From: Typha latifolia
Taxonomy: Eukaryota; Streptophyta; Magnoliopsida; Poales; Typhaceae
Length of the DNA: 64,000 bases
Direction of reading: 5' to 3'
NCBI GenBank assembly: GCA_019914945.1
Contig: CM034107.1
Coordinates: 682,001-746,000 of the forward strand
Shown here: piece by piece, positions 24,001 through 35,400 of the stretch
Numbering within the stretch: position 1 is the first letter of the stretch
How the letters are laid out: each line of letters opens with the position of its first letter
The notes under the pieces: model-generated
What the model was told of the DNA's origin: nothing
The model's database searches: none
What the model saw: the letters and a program-made list of their open reading frames with translations, nothing else
Program-made: the position numbers and the translations under genes

Positions 24001-26237
24001 TATCGGTACTTGTTTATGCTCAGTGTACAGTGGAGCAAATCTCAGAAGGATTTTTAGGCTATCTAGTACAATACTTTCCCTTGAATTTGCGTAATTAACC
24101 TTTTATACCTTCTCTAAAATAACCTGAATATCTTCCCTATTTGATTATTCTCCTTCTCTCTTTCTGTGTAAAGATTGGTTGATGGATAAGATCTGTTTAG
24201 AAGCATCTTGTTATCTTAGCCTGGAAATTTGAAACACAGGAGTCACATTTTAATTGTTCTTTTAGGAGCACAAACAGAACAAAAAGTGCTCCTTTCTGTC
24301 TTTCAGAATTTTCTTCTTGTATGGATTAGTTGCACAACAAAGATGATATTAACAGAGTTTTCTTTTTCCTATTGATTAAGTTGTACTGATGTTATACCTT
24401 GTTTAGATATTTTTTAACCCACTCGCACTTGTTGCCAGTGCCAATCCTTAATTGATGAATTGTCAGCATCTCATTCGACGGACTTGCAGCAGCGTGCTTA
24501 TGAGCTTCAAGCATTGTTGGGTTTAGATCGTCGAGCAATTGAAAGTAGCATGCCATCAGACGCAAGCTGTGAAGATATTGAGGTAATTGTTAGAATTTAG
24601 AAGTCCGTTTCTATATGTCCTTTATTTGGTACTTAACTTCATTCGTGGCTTGTTTTTTACTCCTTTTTTTTATTTTGCTTTTAATTCAGTATGTAAAGGG
24701 GTGAGGAAAGAAACTACCTCCCCTAATATTACTCTAATAGATCCAATCATGAGAGAAAATTGTCTGTAGAAGTAGGAACTCCACTAAAATCATAGCATGA
24801 TAACCATGTATTAATGTATAAATAGATGTTTTATAGGTTGAATTTCAATAGTGTTTTATGGCTTCCTCCCCTTTTCTCTTTGTTCCACTTATAAACTTCC
24901 CATGACTTCCTTAGCTAAGTTGTTTAGTTAGTCAGATAGCTGAAGTTTTGAATCTCATTTTACCTTGAAGTCTCATGTGTAAGAGAATGCACAGGTATGT
25001 TTAAGTGGTCTCTATTCTGTGCATCTTGTTCTGGATCTAAGCTATTAGGTTTCCTGAATTTGTATCTGCATTAATTCATGGAACCCCATCCAATTTCTTG
25101 GTATTTGCATGCTAAGGTCTTCTCTTCTGCATCTTCTTCAGTACTTGTGTGTGTTTGTAATTGTCTACTGATTTTTATCTTAATCTGCCTCAGGTGGATA
25201 GAAGCCTCTCATTTTTGAGCAGTTTTGTGCAACAATCCATAGAAAAAGGTGCAAGACCTTATATTCCTGAGAGTGAACGATCAGGAATAGTCAACACTGG
25301 CAATTTCAAAAGCCAATACCAACATGAGGCTTCCACTCATGCTCTTAGATTTGAGGCATACGAGCTTCCTAAGCCCTCACTTCCTTCAACCTCTCAAGCC
25401 TCAGTTCCACTTCCAACCACTGACTTGGTTCTGGTGCCTGAGCAGACCTACCTCAAAGAAGTCCACCAACCGCCTAAGATGCCTTCTGCAGCTGATTCAT
25501 TATCTGCCGATCTTGGGGCCAAACTTCGACTTGAAGGTGTTCAGAAGAAGTGGGGCAGACCAACATATTCATCGCCTGCACCTTCTAGTTCAACTTCTAC
25601 CACCCATAAGGCATCAAATGGTCTCACACATCTTGATGGGGGATCAGTGAGTTCACAAACAAGAGAAACCTTATATGATTCCCGGAGACAGCAGGATGAA
25701 GTTTCAGCTGAAAAGCAGAGGTTAGCTGCTTCACTGTTTGGTGCTTCAACTGCTAAAACCGAGAAGAAGGCACAAGTTGCACCCAAAGCACCAAAGGGAA
25801 GCCCAGCTAATGCTGACAAAGCAGCTGTTACAAGAGTCGTTGCTTCTTCTGAACATCCTAAAGAGAAGACAACTCCTCCCCCGCCACCTGATCTGCTTGA
25901 TTTGGGTGAACCAACTGCATCGAGCACTTCTGTCGATCCTTTTAAGCAGTTGGAAGGGCTTCTCGGGTCCACATCAGCCTCTTCTCCCCTTGTTAACCTT
26001 ACAGCAACCACCCCCTCCAAAGCACCTGATCTCCTCACAATGTTCACCGATGCACCAACTGTGGTCAGCAGTTCTGGTGATCCAGTTAATAGGAACTCTC
26101 ACGAAACAACAAACATGGCTGCAACGCGAAAAGGCCCAAATCCCCAAGACTCCTTACAGAAAGATGCAACTGCAAGGCAGGTGGGTGTGACACCAACAGG
26201 GAATAATCCCAATCTATTTAGGGACTTGCTCGGCTAG
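18096..26237 (+). CDS. AP4E: AP-4 adaptor complex subunit epsilon
   Basis: Eleven coding exons: 18096-18662, 19477-19662, 20273-20488, 20592-20702, 20825-21022, 21131-21262, 22913-22969, 23089-23205, 23666-23743, 24439-24582, 25194-26237. They total 2850 nt, or 949 residues from the first ATG; all junctions are phase 0. The N-terminal two thirds is the alpha-solenoid adaptin trunk (QSKEFLDLVKSI, PRRKMKEFLIRLVYVEMLGH, SDNYLVVCAALTAVCKLI). A Ser/Pro/Ala-rich hinge follows, and the conserved tail ends in ATARQVGVTPTGNNPNLFRD and LLG. It is the large subunit of the clathrin-independent AP-4 coat at the trans-Golgi network, which sorts cargo including vacuolar proteins. The in-frame codons just before this ATG read LEQLKTIGRELA, which in relatives begins with Met; here that codon is CTG at 18060. 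In-frame stop at 17976. No AUG lies upstream in frame, so the product is 949 residues, or 961 if CTG is used. Confidence 0.95.
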
Positions 26238-26310
26238 AGGGTAGGGATTGATTCTTGCATGAAATACATGAAATTTGCTGCATGAAATTCGGGTAGGATC
26301 GAATGGCATA

Positions 26311-26350
26311 CCTCATGATTATACTGGATACCTCATGATTATACTGGATT
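26311..26350 (+). repeat. Two tandem 20-bp units in the AP-4 epsilon 3'UTR
   Basis: The unit CCTCATGATTATACTGGATA is repeated head to tail with one mismatch at the end of copy two. It lies 75 bp past the stop codon. Confidence 0.85.
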
Positions 26351-27950
26351 TCAACATGGTGAGCTCTGATTGATTCGGCTGGAACCTCTCAACGCCAAGT
26401 AGAAGGCTGCAATGTAGAGATTTGTAGGAAATGTTATCAGTGTGAGAATGGAGTCCTGTAATTTTTTCTCGGACTGAACAATAATGTGTTATTTTAAGTG
26501 AAGATGTACATGAGGTTGTTGACGAAAGTAATTACAGACTTTTCTTCTGTCGTCATAATTATAGGTGTACGTGATGTTCTTTTTCCTCTCATCATTCATA
26601 AGTCACTAATTAAAATGACCAATACCCAGCGATGAACAAAGACCAGAAACAGAGGAACCGATACATATACATATATATATATATTCTCAATTAAATCATG
26701 AATTCGTTTCAGTGTATAACTTACAAAAATCTTTAGACAAAATCTTATTCCAATAAATTAATCACAGCATAATTGAAAAGGATAAAAAAAAGAGAAAAAT
26801 TATGTTTTTCAAACAGCTTAAAGTAGTTGCTAGATGTTCAAATTCCACCGAACCCAGAGTGATAGAATATAAAAACTTACAACAAGAGTTTGAGTCATTG
26901 TTTGCTTGCTCGAACGATTAAGACCATTCACATGGGGCTGCTTAGAATAATTAGAAAAAGGGGATGAAGGGTCATGTGAAAGCTGATCATAGATTCTATT
27001 TACGGCATTCATGGAAACAATGTAACCCACCCCCACAAAGAGTTAAGAGACAGACGAGATTAATAAAGCTAGTAGAGTCATATTTATTATTAAATCAGCG
27101 GTAGAGACAGCAATGGTTGGACGGTGAGCCTTTTTATTGAGCTTAACCCCGCACGCACTGCTAAATGTCTTCTCGCAGTCTTGTACTTTTTGCCTACTCT
27201 TTTCTTTCTGCACTCTTTTGTTTACAACCCCGTTAGGTTCCAAATCTCAATAAGCTCTATTAATTATATCTTCTTTCAGACTTGTTTGTGCGAGTGAAGT
27301 TTTAAAGGTATTTGTATGTTTTAAAAAATAAAAAACACCGTAACTTTTGTTTTTTTTTTATTATCATTCATATCTTATCTTAAAAAACATTTAATATTCA
27401 ACTCGTACATTTGGCTTTTTAATGTCTAAACCTACCTTGAGTTAATTTTACTAGTAGCTCACAAAATAAACACCATTTTATTACTTTTAAAATAATTTTA
27501 AATTACAGTTTTCCATTTATTTTTAATTTAACCTAAAAACTTTTTAAAAAGTATTAGAAATTATTTTATATCTATAATTACTTTAACTTGTCTATTCAAT
27601 AACTCTCCATTAAAAAAATCACAAATAATTCCACTTGAACCCCTCGAAGTAACTTTTTTTTTTCTACCGTATACAATTTCAAACCAAAATCTTTTGGTCT
27701 TTGATTTAAAGAGTATTTTGAATATTTTTCAAAGTTCAGGGATATATATATTATGGGTAATAAAAAAAGCTAAGAAATATATAAATAATTTTTTTGATAA
27801 TTTGGAAGATCTAAACAAAATTATTCTAAAAAAAATTAATGAAGAAGTGTTTTATGATATTTTAAGTAATATGTATGGGTTGAATAATAATAATAAAGAA
27901 AAAAAAATATAGATTGTTCCTCATAAATGTTTAAGAAAATCCACCTGCAA
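26351..27950. other. 3'UTR remainder and AT-rich intergenic sequence
   Basis: The AP-4 epsilon 3'UTR probably ends near 26480. On the minus strand, 26860-27012 is an open frame (NRIYDQLSHDPSSPFSNYSK ...) followed by a good GTAAGT donor, so an exon fragment is possible, but I recognise no family. From 27300 to 27930 the sequence is extremely AT-rich and open frames there are compositional. Confidence 0.35.
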
Positions 27951-27959
27951 TAGCGTTCT

Positions 27960-28240
27960 GCTACGTGTCGCGTCGCGCAGCTGACTACTAAGTGGGCCCC
28001 AGAATGGCACTGAGCAGACATGACAGTGCGTGTTTGGGGATGCACAGCGGATCGGCGTGCGGAAACCCAGGGGGGCGGGGGGGGAGAGGTGACCGGACCT
28101 TCGATGCCCTGCACGTGAGGGGATCAGTACCCGTCACGTGACCATCACCCAGTGCCCTCGTGCAGCTGCTTTGGGGATCTCGCCACGTATGCATGCCTCG
28201 GCTTTATTTTACACGAGGGAGATGCGTGCACACGTGCGAC
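27960..28240. promoter_or_regulatory. G-box/ACGTG motif cluster
   Basis: A GC-rich island sits inside AT-rich DNA, with ACGTGTCGCG near 27964, CACGTG at 28112-28117, the palindrome GTCACGTGAC at 28133-28142, CCACGTAT near 28173, and CACGTG at 28231-28236. It lies 1.0-1.3 kb upstream of the PLATZ start codon, on the promoter side. Binding by bZIP/bHLH factors is an inference from the motif only. Confidence 0.4.
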
Positions 28241-29262
28241 TCCGCACATGGGATGGCGATTGAGAAAGTTGCGGCCGTTAAATTTTTTTTTTTTAAAAGA
28301 AAAGGAAAAAAAGAAAAAGAAAAGGAAAAGGAGTCGGATTCTGTGGGCGATCTTTCGTGCAAACCCGGATCGTCTACAGAAGAAGACGTAAGAAAATTAC
28401 TAACAACTGGACAAATGGCAATATTTTAGTTAAAAAATATGTGTTCCTTCCTGTGTCTTGGTACGTAGGAAATCCTTGACCCCGAAGACACTAAATGGAG
28501 AATGGCTAATCGTTAGGGAGGGAAAGAAGGGAAGAGTTTGACCGAGGTGGGAGAGTGGTCAAGACCGACAGAATGGTTCTTAGAATCAAAACCCATTATT
28601 CTAGATCATCTTCTCCAAGTTGCAGGATAAAAATTATCAACTTGCATCTTGCAAGGACAATAATAGTCTCCCACTTGGAGATCACTTCTTCTCCTTTACT
28701 TCCAGCTCAACTGGAATTAAGCCTCTCATATCTAATGTTAAACAGTGTCATAAGCTCAATTATATATTCTTCCCACTTTTGAATAAATTTTATAACCGTG
28801 AGTTTTTCGTCTAAAGTTAAAACGATATTTGTGTCATAACTCATTACCAAGCGATTTGAATAAAAATTACCTTAATTTGCTTAACTCCCACTATCAGAAG
28901 CAAAGACCAGAACATAAGGCAAGAAAGAAGGAATCAAAGCTCCTCGGGCAAAGCCCCATCTATGGCATTTGTTTATGAGGGTGGAGCTCTCAAGCCAAGG
29001 TAAGTTTAGACTAAGTTAAGAGGAGTTAGGAAGATATGGGAAACACTAAAAACAGCACCCACGTTCTCCTCACCTCTTCCTCATCTTCTTCTTTTTTTTC
29101 TTTATTCCCCCTCTTCAATCTAATCTTTGTAGACAAAGTGTATGTATACCTCTCTATATATGAAGTTAATATATACCCCCATCCTCTCCTGTGTTCCTCC
29201 ATATATACTCTCTAACCTCAGCTCCTCTCTCACTGATCACTTAATCTTATGTTGGTATGATC
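28241..29262. other. Upstream region and 5'UTR of the PLATZ gene
   Basis: No coding sequence seen. Candidate TATA elements are CTATATATG (29154-29162) and ATATATACC (29169-29177). A CT-rich leader precedes the ATG at 29263. A purine-rich run lies at 28290-28330. Confidence 0.4.
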
Positions 29263-30399
29263 ATGGTGAGCAATGCATGCACCCCTCTTTCTCTTCTTCT
29301 GACCTTCTCACACTTGAAAAGGTTATTAACTTTTTTGGATCTCTTCTATGTCATCAGGCCATTCAGAAGCCAGCTTGGTTGGAGGCACTTAACTCCCAGA
29401 AGTTCTTCATAGCTTGTTCTACTCATGAGAATGCAAAGAAGAATGAGAAGAACATCTGTTGTTTAGATTGCTGCACTAGTATTTGTCCACACTGCGCCCC
29501 GTCGCACCGGTTTCATCGGCTTCTGCAGGTCCGCCGCTATGTCTACCATGACGTTGTGAGATTAGAGGACCTTGAGAAGCTCATTGACTGCTCAAATGTT
29601 CAGGTTGGTGTGCATTGGATGAATAATTCAGTAGATAAGTATGTATATATTCTCACTTGTAGTGAAGTTGTTATGAACTGTTCACTTAATCTCTCCTTTA
29701 TTTCATGTATATGTTGCAGTCATACATAATCAATAGCTCTAAGGTGGTGTTTCTAAAGAAAAGGCCACAGAATAGGCAGTTCAAGGGGTCAGGAAACATC
29801 TGCACCTCCTGTGACAGGAGCCTTCAGGAGCCCTACATCCATTGCTCACTTGGTTGCAAGGTAATAGCCTAGCAATAATTTTGAGTGTTACATAACTAGT
29901 CTTGTAGTATTAAAGAGATTCTTAGGAATGAAGTAGTAAAGTTGAATCAGAACTTATTCATAGAATTCAATGTATTAATGGTGTACTTATGTGCAACTTT
30001 ATACATCTAATTAAGTTTATCTTCTGAATCTTTCTGAATTCTTTGTTTGTTTGTGTTTCTTTTTTTCATCTGTAGGTGGATTATCTTTTAAGGCAGAGAA
30101 GAGATTTGAACAAATACTTGAGGCCATGCAAGAGACTGCAACTTAGTCCAGACTTCTTCATCCCCCATGATGTTGATGATGAAGCCATGGAGACCACTCA
30201 CTCCACAATTATTCAAGGTGATGAGCCCATGGGCTCATCTGATTCCGAGAATTTGAGCATGCCACGCACCGAGTTCGTCAGGAAGAAGCGTAGCGAGCTG
30301 TATCTTTGCGCAAGGTCTGCAAGTAGAGTCTCAGATGAGGATATGTCTGCAAACATGAGCAGAAGGAAAGGCATCCCACATAGATCACCCCTGTGCTAA
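29263..30399 (+). CDS. PLATZ-family zinc-binding transcription factor
   Basis: Four coding exons: 29263-29265, 29358-29603, 29720-29860, 30076-30399, giving 237 residues. The first exon ends directly after the ATG; exon 2 continues AIQKPAWLEALNSQKFF, the usual PLATZ N-terminus. The PLATZ domain carries the Cys/His ligands (CSTHENAKKNEKNICCLDCC, CPHCAPSHRFHRLLQVRRYV) followed by YHDVVRLEDLEKLIDC. A second Cys cluster is CTSCDRSLQEPYIHCSLGCK. The tail ends RRKGIPHRSPLC, a common PLATZ terminus. The family binds A/T-rich DNA and mostly represses transcription in the nucleus. The intron positions match family members I recall. If the first intron were retained, an alternative MVSNAC... frame would stop early, so splicing decides the product. 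Confidence 0.92.
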
Positions 30400-30471
30400 G
30401 ATCTGATATTTTTTCGACTAATTTTTCGCCGCCTAGTAGACTAATTACTTGGTACTTCCACTACTACTTTT

Positions 30472-30511
30472 TTTCTTCTTCTTCTTCTTCTTCTTCTTCT
30501 TCTTCTTCTTT
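30472..30511 (+). repeat. (TTC)n microsatellite in the PLATZ 3'UTR
   Basis: About 13 CTT/TTC units start roughly 75 bp past the stop codon. It is expected to be length-polymorphic. Confidence 0.85.
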
Positions 30512-31860
30512 CTAACGGAGTCATGTGATTCCAAATTCCGAGCTTTTAATGTACATTTCACAACTAGTCTATTCTACTACTCAGCCACTGAGGTGATCAT
30601 GATATTATTAGTTAGACTATCTAGATCTTTCTTGTGCTTTTTGCTGCATCAAGAGAGCTGTTAAGCAAGTTGGTATATGAAATTCAAAGAACTTTGTCTC
30701 CTTTGAGCATTCAAATGGCATTTAAAATTTATTATCAAGTCCAGGCTCTCAGATATTCCTGAATTCACTCACTGTGTATATGCTGCAGTAGAGTTGTTTA
30801 TCATACTGTAAATTAGAGTAGTTTAGAGAAGAGACCTTATTTTAAGTCAGTCTGATCTCATTCATCAAAATCTTCTTGTTGTGTTCTCTTCAATTTTCTC
30901 ATAAGTTAATTGCTCTAACTCCTAAGCAAGGAGAAAGCATTGGAGAATTTTACTAAATAAATTAAATCATAAGTAAGATAGATAATTCAATTCTTGCTTA
31001 AATTTCAAAATATTTTCAGGTAACAAAAAGATTCATCAACAGCATGTCAAAAATGGACTAGACAACAGTATGGAATTAACATCTCCTCATCTTGCTAAGA
31101 TCATCTTTGATGAATAAAATTTTGCATTCTATAAAGAAAGTTATCAGAGCTCCATATAAGCAATGCACACTACTAACTAGGATATTTGTTACATTTTGTC
31201 TTACTTACAAGTTTAATTAATCAAAATTAAGTAAGCAGGGCATGTTCATTTTACCTCGAGATCAGACTGCGAGAAAAATAAATAAATAAATAAATAAATA
31301 ATTTGCATTGGAAACTCTTTTAGAGTGAGAAATGAGTAGATCTGTCCTTATGACATGATACCACACATAGCTGTAAAGCTCGGGAAGTGCACTTGTACGT
31401 GTCTCCGCCTCGATGTTTTAAATATATATTAATCTCGATTTCCATTATTAAAACCTTAAAATCTTTGTCATCCTCGCATGATTAAGATCGGAATGGAAAA
31501 TTAGTTTAATTAATTAAATGAGGGCCTCTTTGACTTTTGACCAGAAGCAGCTACCTCATCAGGTTGCTTTGAATGCTAAGCAACATTAGTTCATGCAATT
31601 GCAATGGCATTGGATGATCAAGTTGCTGCCTTCCCGTATTTTAGAAATGATAGGAAGTTGGAAGAAAGTGGAGTAGAGATTTGAACTTTTCCTACACCAT
31701 TTTTATTCTGGCAATGTGATACGAAGAGTAACACTAATAAATAAGAAAAAAAATAATATGTGAAAATTAAAATATTCTAAGCAAGTAATTCATCCATAGG
31801 TTCATTAGATTTGATAATAAAAATAAAGCAAAATAAATAGAAAAAAAGAGAAAAAGAATT
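30512..31860. other. Intergenic, no gene seen
   Basis: AT-rich. Contains the PLATZ 3'UTR end and an (AAAT)n run. No coding signal. Confidence 0.4.
31274..31301. repeat. (AAAT)n microsatellite
   Basis: Six to seven AATA units. It is a simple repeat. Confidence 0.8.
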
Positions 31861-31865
31861 TACTA

Positions 31866-31951
31866 TTGGGCTGAGGCATCTCATAAACCCATTGGGCTTT
31901 CTAATTAGAGATGACTGGGCCCTCTTGTCCAGCTCACATGGCCCATGGGCT
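31866..31951. promoter_or_regulatory. Cluster of TGGGCY (site II) elements upstream of ThrRS
   Basis: TTGGGC at 31866-31871 and 31892-31897, TGGGCC at 31916-31921, and the overlapping pair TGGCCCATGGGCT at 31939-31951. Such site II elements bind TCP factors and are frequent in plant promoters of translation and mitochondrial genes. The cluster is about 490-570 bp upstream of the first ThrRS ATG. Confidence 0.45.
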
Positions 31952-32435
31952 CTTTCATTGCACAAACTTATCCGGGGTCGATACTCTTATTCCATACGAA
32001 GGGAATGCAATTTGCTTATAATCGAGAATAAGGGAACCTCCGAAACTTATCCAGCTCGTTATTCTCGAAGCAAATGGACATTAGGTTTAACATTGTACCT
32101 GCTAAACCAATATCTGGAGCCAGAACGACAATCTTATTCACCAATTTACGGATAAGAGCTTCCTTTATTCGCTTGAATAAAAAACGGTATGTATTGGATT
32201 GGAACTTTGGAAGGCATCATTTTTTTTATCTGGTAAAGAGAAGATTATCCTTGGAGCTCAAGAAAGCAAACTGCTGGAATAGTTAATCCGTGGTCAGATA
32301 GTCTTATTCCGTTGACGGCTAAGAATAAGTGGGACCTTATCCGGCAGGTTATTCTTAAAAACCGATTAAACCCTTCTCAATCTTCGAAGGGAAAGAAAGC
32401 ATCACAGCCGCCATTTCCTTCGCCTCCTCCATCTT
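31952..32435. other. ThrRS 5' region with repeated CTTATTC/GAATAAG words
   Basis: Several CTTATTC and GAATAAG words occur in both orientations between about 31987 and 32355. They may be a decayed small transposable element sitting in the promoter. No target-site duplication could be defined. The leader starts near 32390. Confidence 0.3.
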
Positions 32436-35400
32436 ATGCTCGATTGCCTTCGCCTGGGGTTCTCGATTCTGCGGCCATTATCTACTTATCGTCCCCTCTT
32501 CGCTCGTCTCGTCTCCTCCTCCTCCCTCATCCGGTCGCCAGCGGCCGCCATGGGAGACAACAACCCCTCCGCCGCGGCCGCAGCCGAGGCCAAGGCGAAG
32601 GAGAAGGCCTGCAAGGATGAGGCTTACCTGGACGCCGTGATCCAGAAGCGCATCCGTCTCTTCGAGGCTATCCAAGCTAAGCAGCAAGCCGAAAGGGAGA
32701 GCATAGGGGGAGAGCCCATCAAGTAAGGGTTTTGCGGTGTTTTTTTATTTGTCTCATGCTAGAGTTTGATTGGATCTGTGTTACTTCGGAATGGATGTGG
32801 TTTTATTGGATCCTTGGCTGTAATGCTGGGGAATTTTTATTATGCTTTAAATGATGCTTATTTGGTCCTGAGTTAAGAAGTTAGATGAGTGGGTTTATTT
32901 GGTTCTCACAAGTAGGTTTTGCGGGGGGAGAACGGGAAACACGAATATTTTTTCCCCCAATTATACATGAATAATTTCCAAGTTTTATTTTCTCTAGTTT
33001 AATTATTTTTAGTTTCGGAGTGTACTCGTTGCACTTTTGGTTTCTTTAATTGCTTTATATGCCATCATGTTGTAGAGTTACAGAGGACGAGTCTTACTCA
33101 AATGAGCAATATTGTTTTATTCTGACAGGGGAAAGAACGAATCTTATTCCTTTTAGAATATTTGTTCATGGTGTTTTGAGATATAAAATAGAGGCTTTTG
33201 TTTGCTGGCATCAGTCAGTGTTTGCTGTCCTTCTTTAGATGGAATTTGGAAACCTATTTGTGAAATTGAACTTGCAGTCTTGATCTACTTGTACTCGATG
33301 AGCGTCTGAAGTATACTACATTCAATGCCCGTGAAAGAAAACCAGAAACATAGCTAGGGTGGAAACAAGAGGGAACATCTATTCTCTTTATGGGATTATG
33401 CTTTTTATTTCAAAGAAATGGGATACTGTTCAATTTGGATTTAACTGTATTTCGTGACATTCTGCACTAACCTATTAATGGCTAAAAAAGCTTCTCCAAT
33501 TGAAGTGTTCATGATATTTGGGACTAGTTCAACTCTTGTTATGATGCATGGATTTTGCCGGAATGAAAACACTCATTTTAGGAAAATAAAGAGTTAGGCT
33601 ATTTTTTTTCTCGAAACAACTTGATTGGATATTGAGTGGTGATAATGGATGAAGCTTTAGACAACTTGTATATTTTGACAAGTGAATACAAGGAAGAAGG
33701 AACAAAATGGAGTTCGTAAACACTCATTCAGCCTCTATGACATAACTTGAAATCTTGTTTATATAGTAATACTTGTCTTTTTTCTTTTATTTCCAAAATT
33801 TCTCTTTCACTGGAAATGGTGGTTTTACTATACCAATTCATAGGATAACATTGCCTGATGGGACAATCAAGGAGGGGAAAAAATGGATATCATCACCCAT
33901 GGACATTGCTAAGGGGATTTCAAGTGGTTTAGCTGCGAGTTCTCTAATAGCTCAAGTAAGATGTCACCATTCTTGAAATATGTGGGAACTGGCCCAAGTT
34001 ATTGGACGTAAGTTCTTATATTTCAAGTTTTATTTGGTTTAAGGTAAATGGAGCTCTTTGGGACATGTCAAGGCCACTGGAAGGGGATTGTGAACTGAAG
34101 TTGTTCAAGTTTGACAGTAATGAAGGACGTGATACTTTCTGGCATTCCAGTGCTCACATTCTTGGGCAGGTAAATCCAAGCTAGATGTGTCATTTGCTTC
34201 AGAAAAACCTGGTTTCCAACAGATGAGCACTCAAAACTTTGATGTTGTAGAAGTGTTATTTGATATGATTTTCTCCAGTAAATTTACCTTTTCTAGCCCT
34301 TGAGCTTATCAAATAGCCCAATTTTTTTGTATTAACTTCTAATTGAGTTTGACATTGCCTTAAACTGACGCTCTGACAGTCTCTCGAAATGGAATATGGA
34401 TGCAAGCTGTGTATTGGACCATGCACTACTAGAGGGGAGGTAAGTACTTGAGTGTTCTTATCATTTGTTTATGTCTCGTTTATTTTTTTTGCTTTTTCCC
34501 CCTTTCAGAGTGATTATGCATACTGGTCACTTGGTCATTGTCGGCCTTTTTGGCTTGTTGTACACATATGTGCCACCAAAATCTTATTATTGAAATTTCC
34601 ATTTAACTGTCATGGTTATCTTGACTATAATAGCTTATGTTAATTTAGATTTCTACATCTGTAGAGGATATTCTAATATTCGTTACAATTAAGAACTATC
34701 TAAGTCTAATTTTCTTATTGTTTCTAGGGTTTCTACTATGATGCATTTTATGACGACCTGACATTGAATGAGGAACATTTTCGTCGCATTCAGTCTCAGG
34801 CAAATAAAGCTGTTGGGGTATGTTTTGTTCTTTTGTTTATGTTGCATTACTTCTGATTACCATGTGATGCTGAGTCAATTAGTCTTTTCTATCATATATA
34901 TAACATAAAATTCAAATCCTTAATGAGCTTAAGTGGTTGTATAAGCCCCTAAATGTACTACACATTTTTTTATCGATTATCTACTGTAATTCTTGTCATT
35001 TCTTATAATTCTTTTAGTGTTTTGATGTCCTTATCAGACACAGTTATATATAATCATGGAAACAGTAGTATATGTTGTATGCTGTTATTCTTTGTTGTGG
35101 TGCATAAATCTTATGAGCTAGTTCTATCTTATATTTTCAGCTTACTGCCTTGACCTTGTGACATGTATTTTGCACTTGATAAATATCGATATAACTTTTC
35201 ACTTGTTAGTCATCTGTCAGAAATTTTATTATGAAAAACAGATTTGACATTTGTCAAATATTATGTTCGCTGAGGTTTTATAAGAGAGATATACATCTTC
35301 ATTTCTAAAGTTGGATTACAGAAAAGGAGATATACCACTTCATAGTTCCTTCCGTTCCCTTTCAATTTTCTCTAGCTTTTCTATCTCTCTTGTTCTATTA

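Noticed and set aside
25541..26047. Minus-strand 168-residue frame opposite the AP-4 epsilon last exon
   Set aside because: Antisense shadow of the Ser/Pro-rich hinge; no start context or homology.
27694..27912. 72-residue open frame, Lys/Asn/Ile-rich
   Set aside because: Composition only: extremely AT-rich DNA with poly-A/T runs, no homology.
28540..28610. tRNA-like start (GGTGGGAGAGTGGTCAAG)
   Set aside because: No anticodon stem, T-loop GGTTCGA or acceptor pairing follows.
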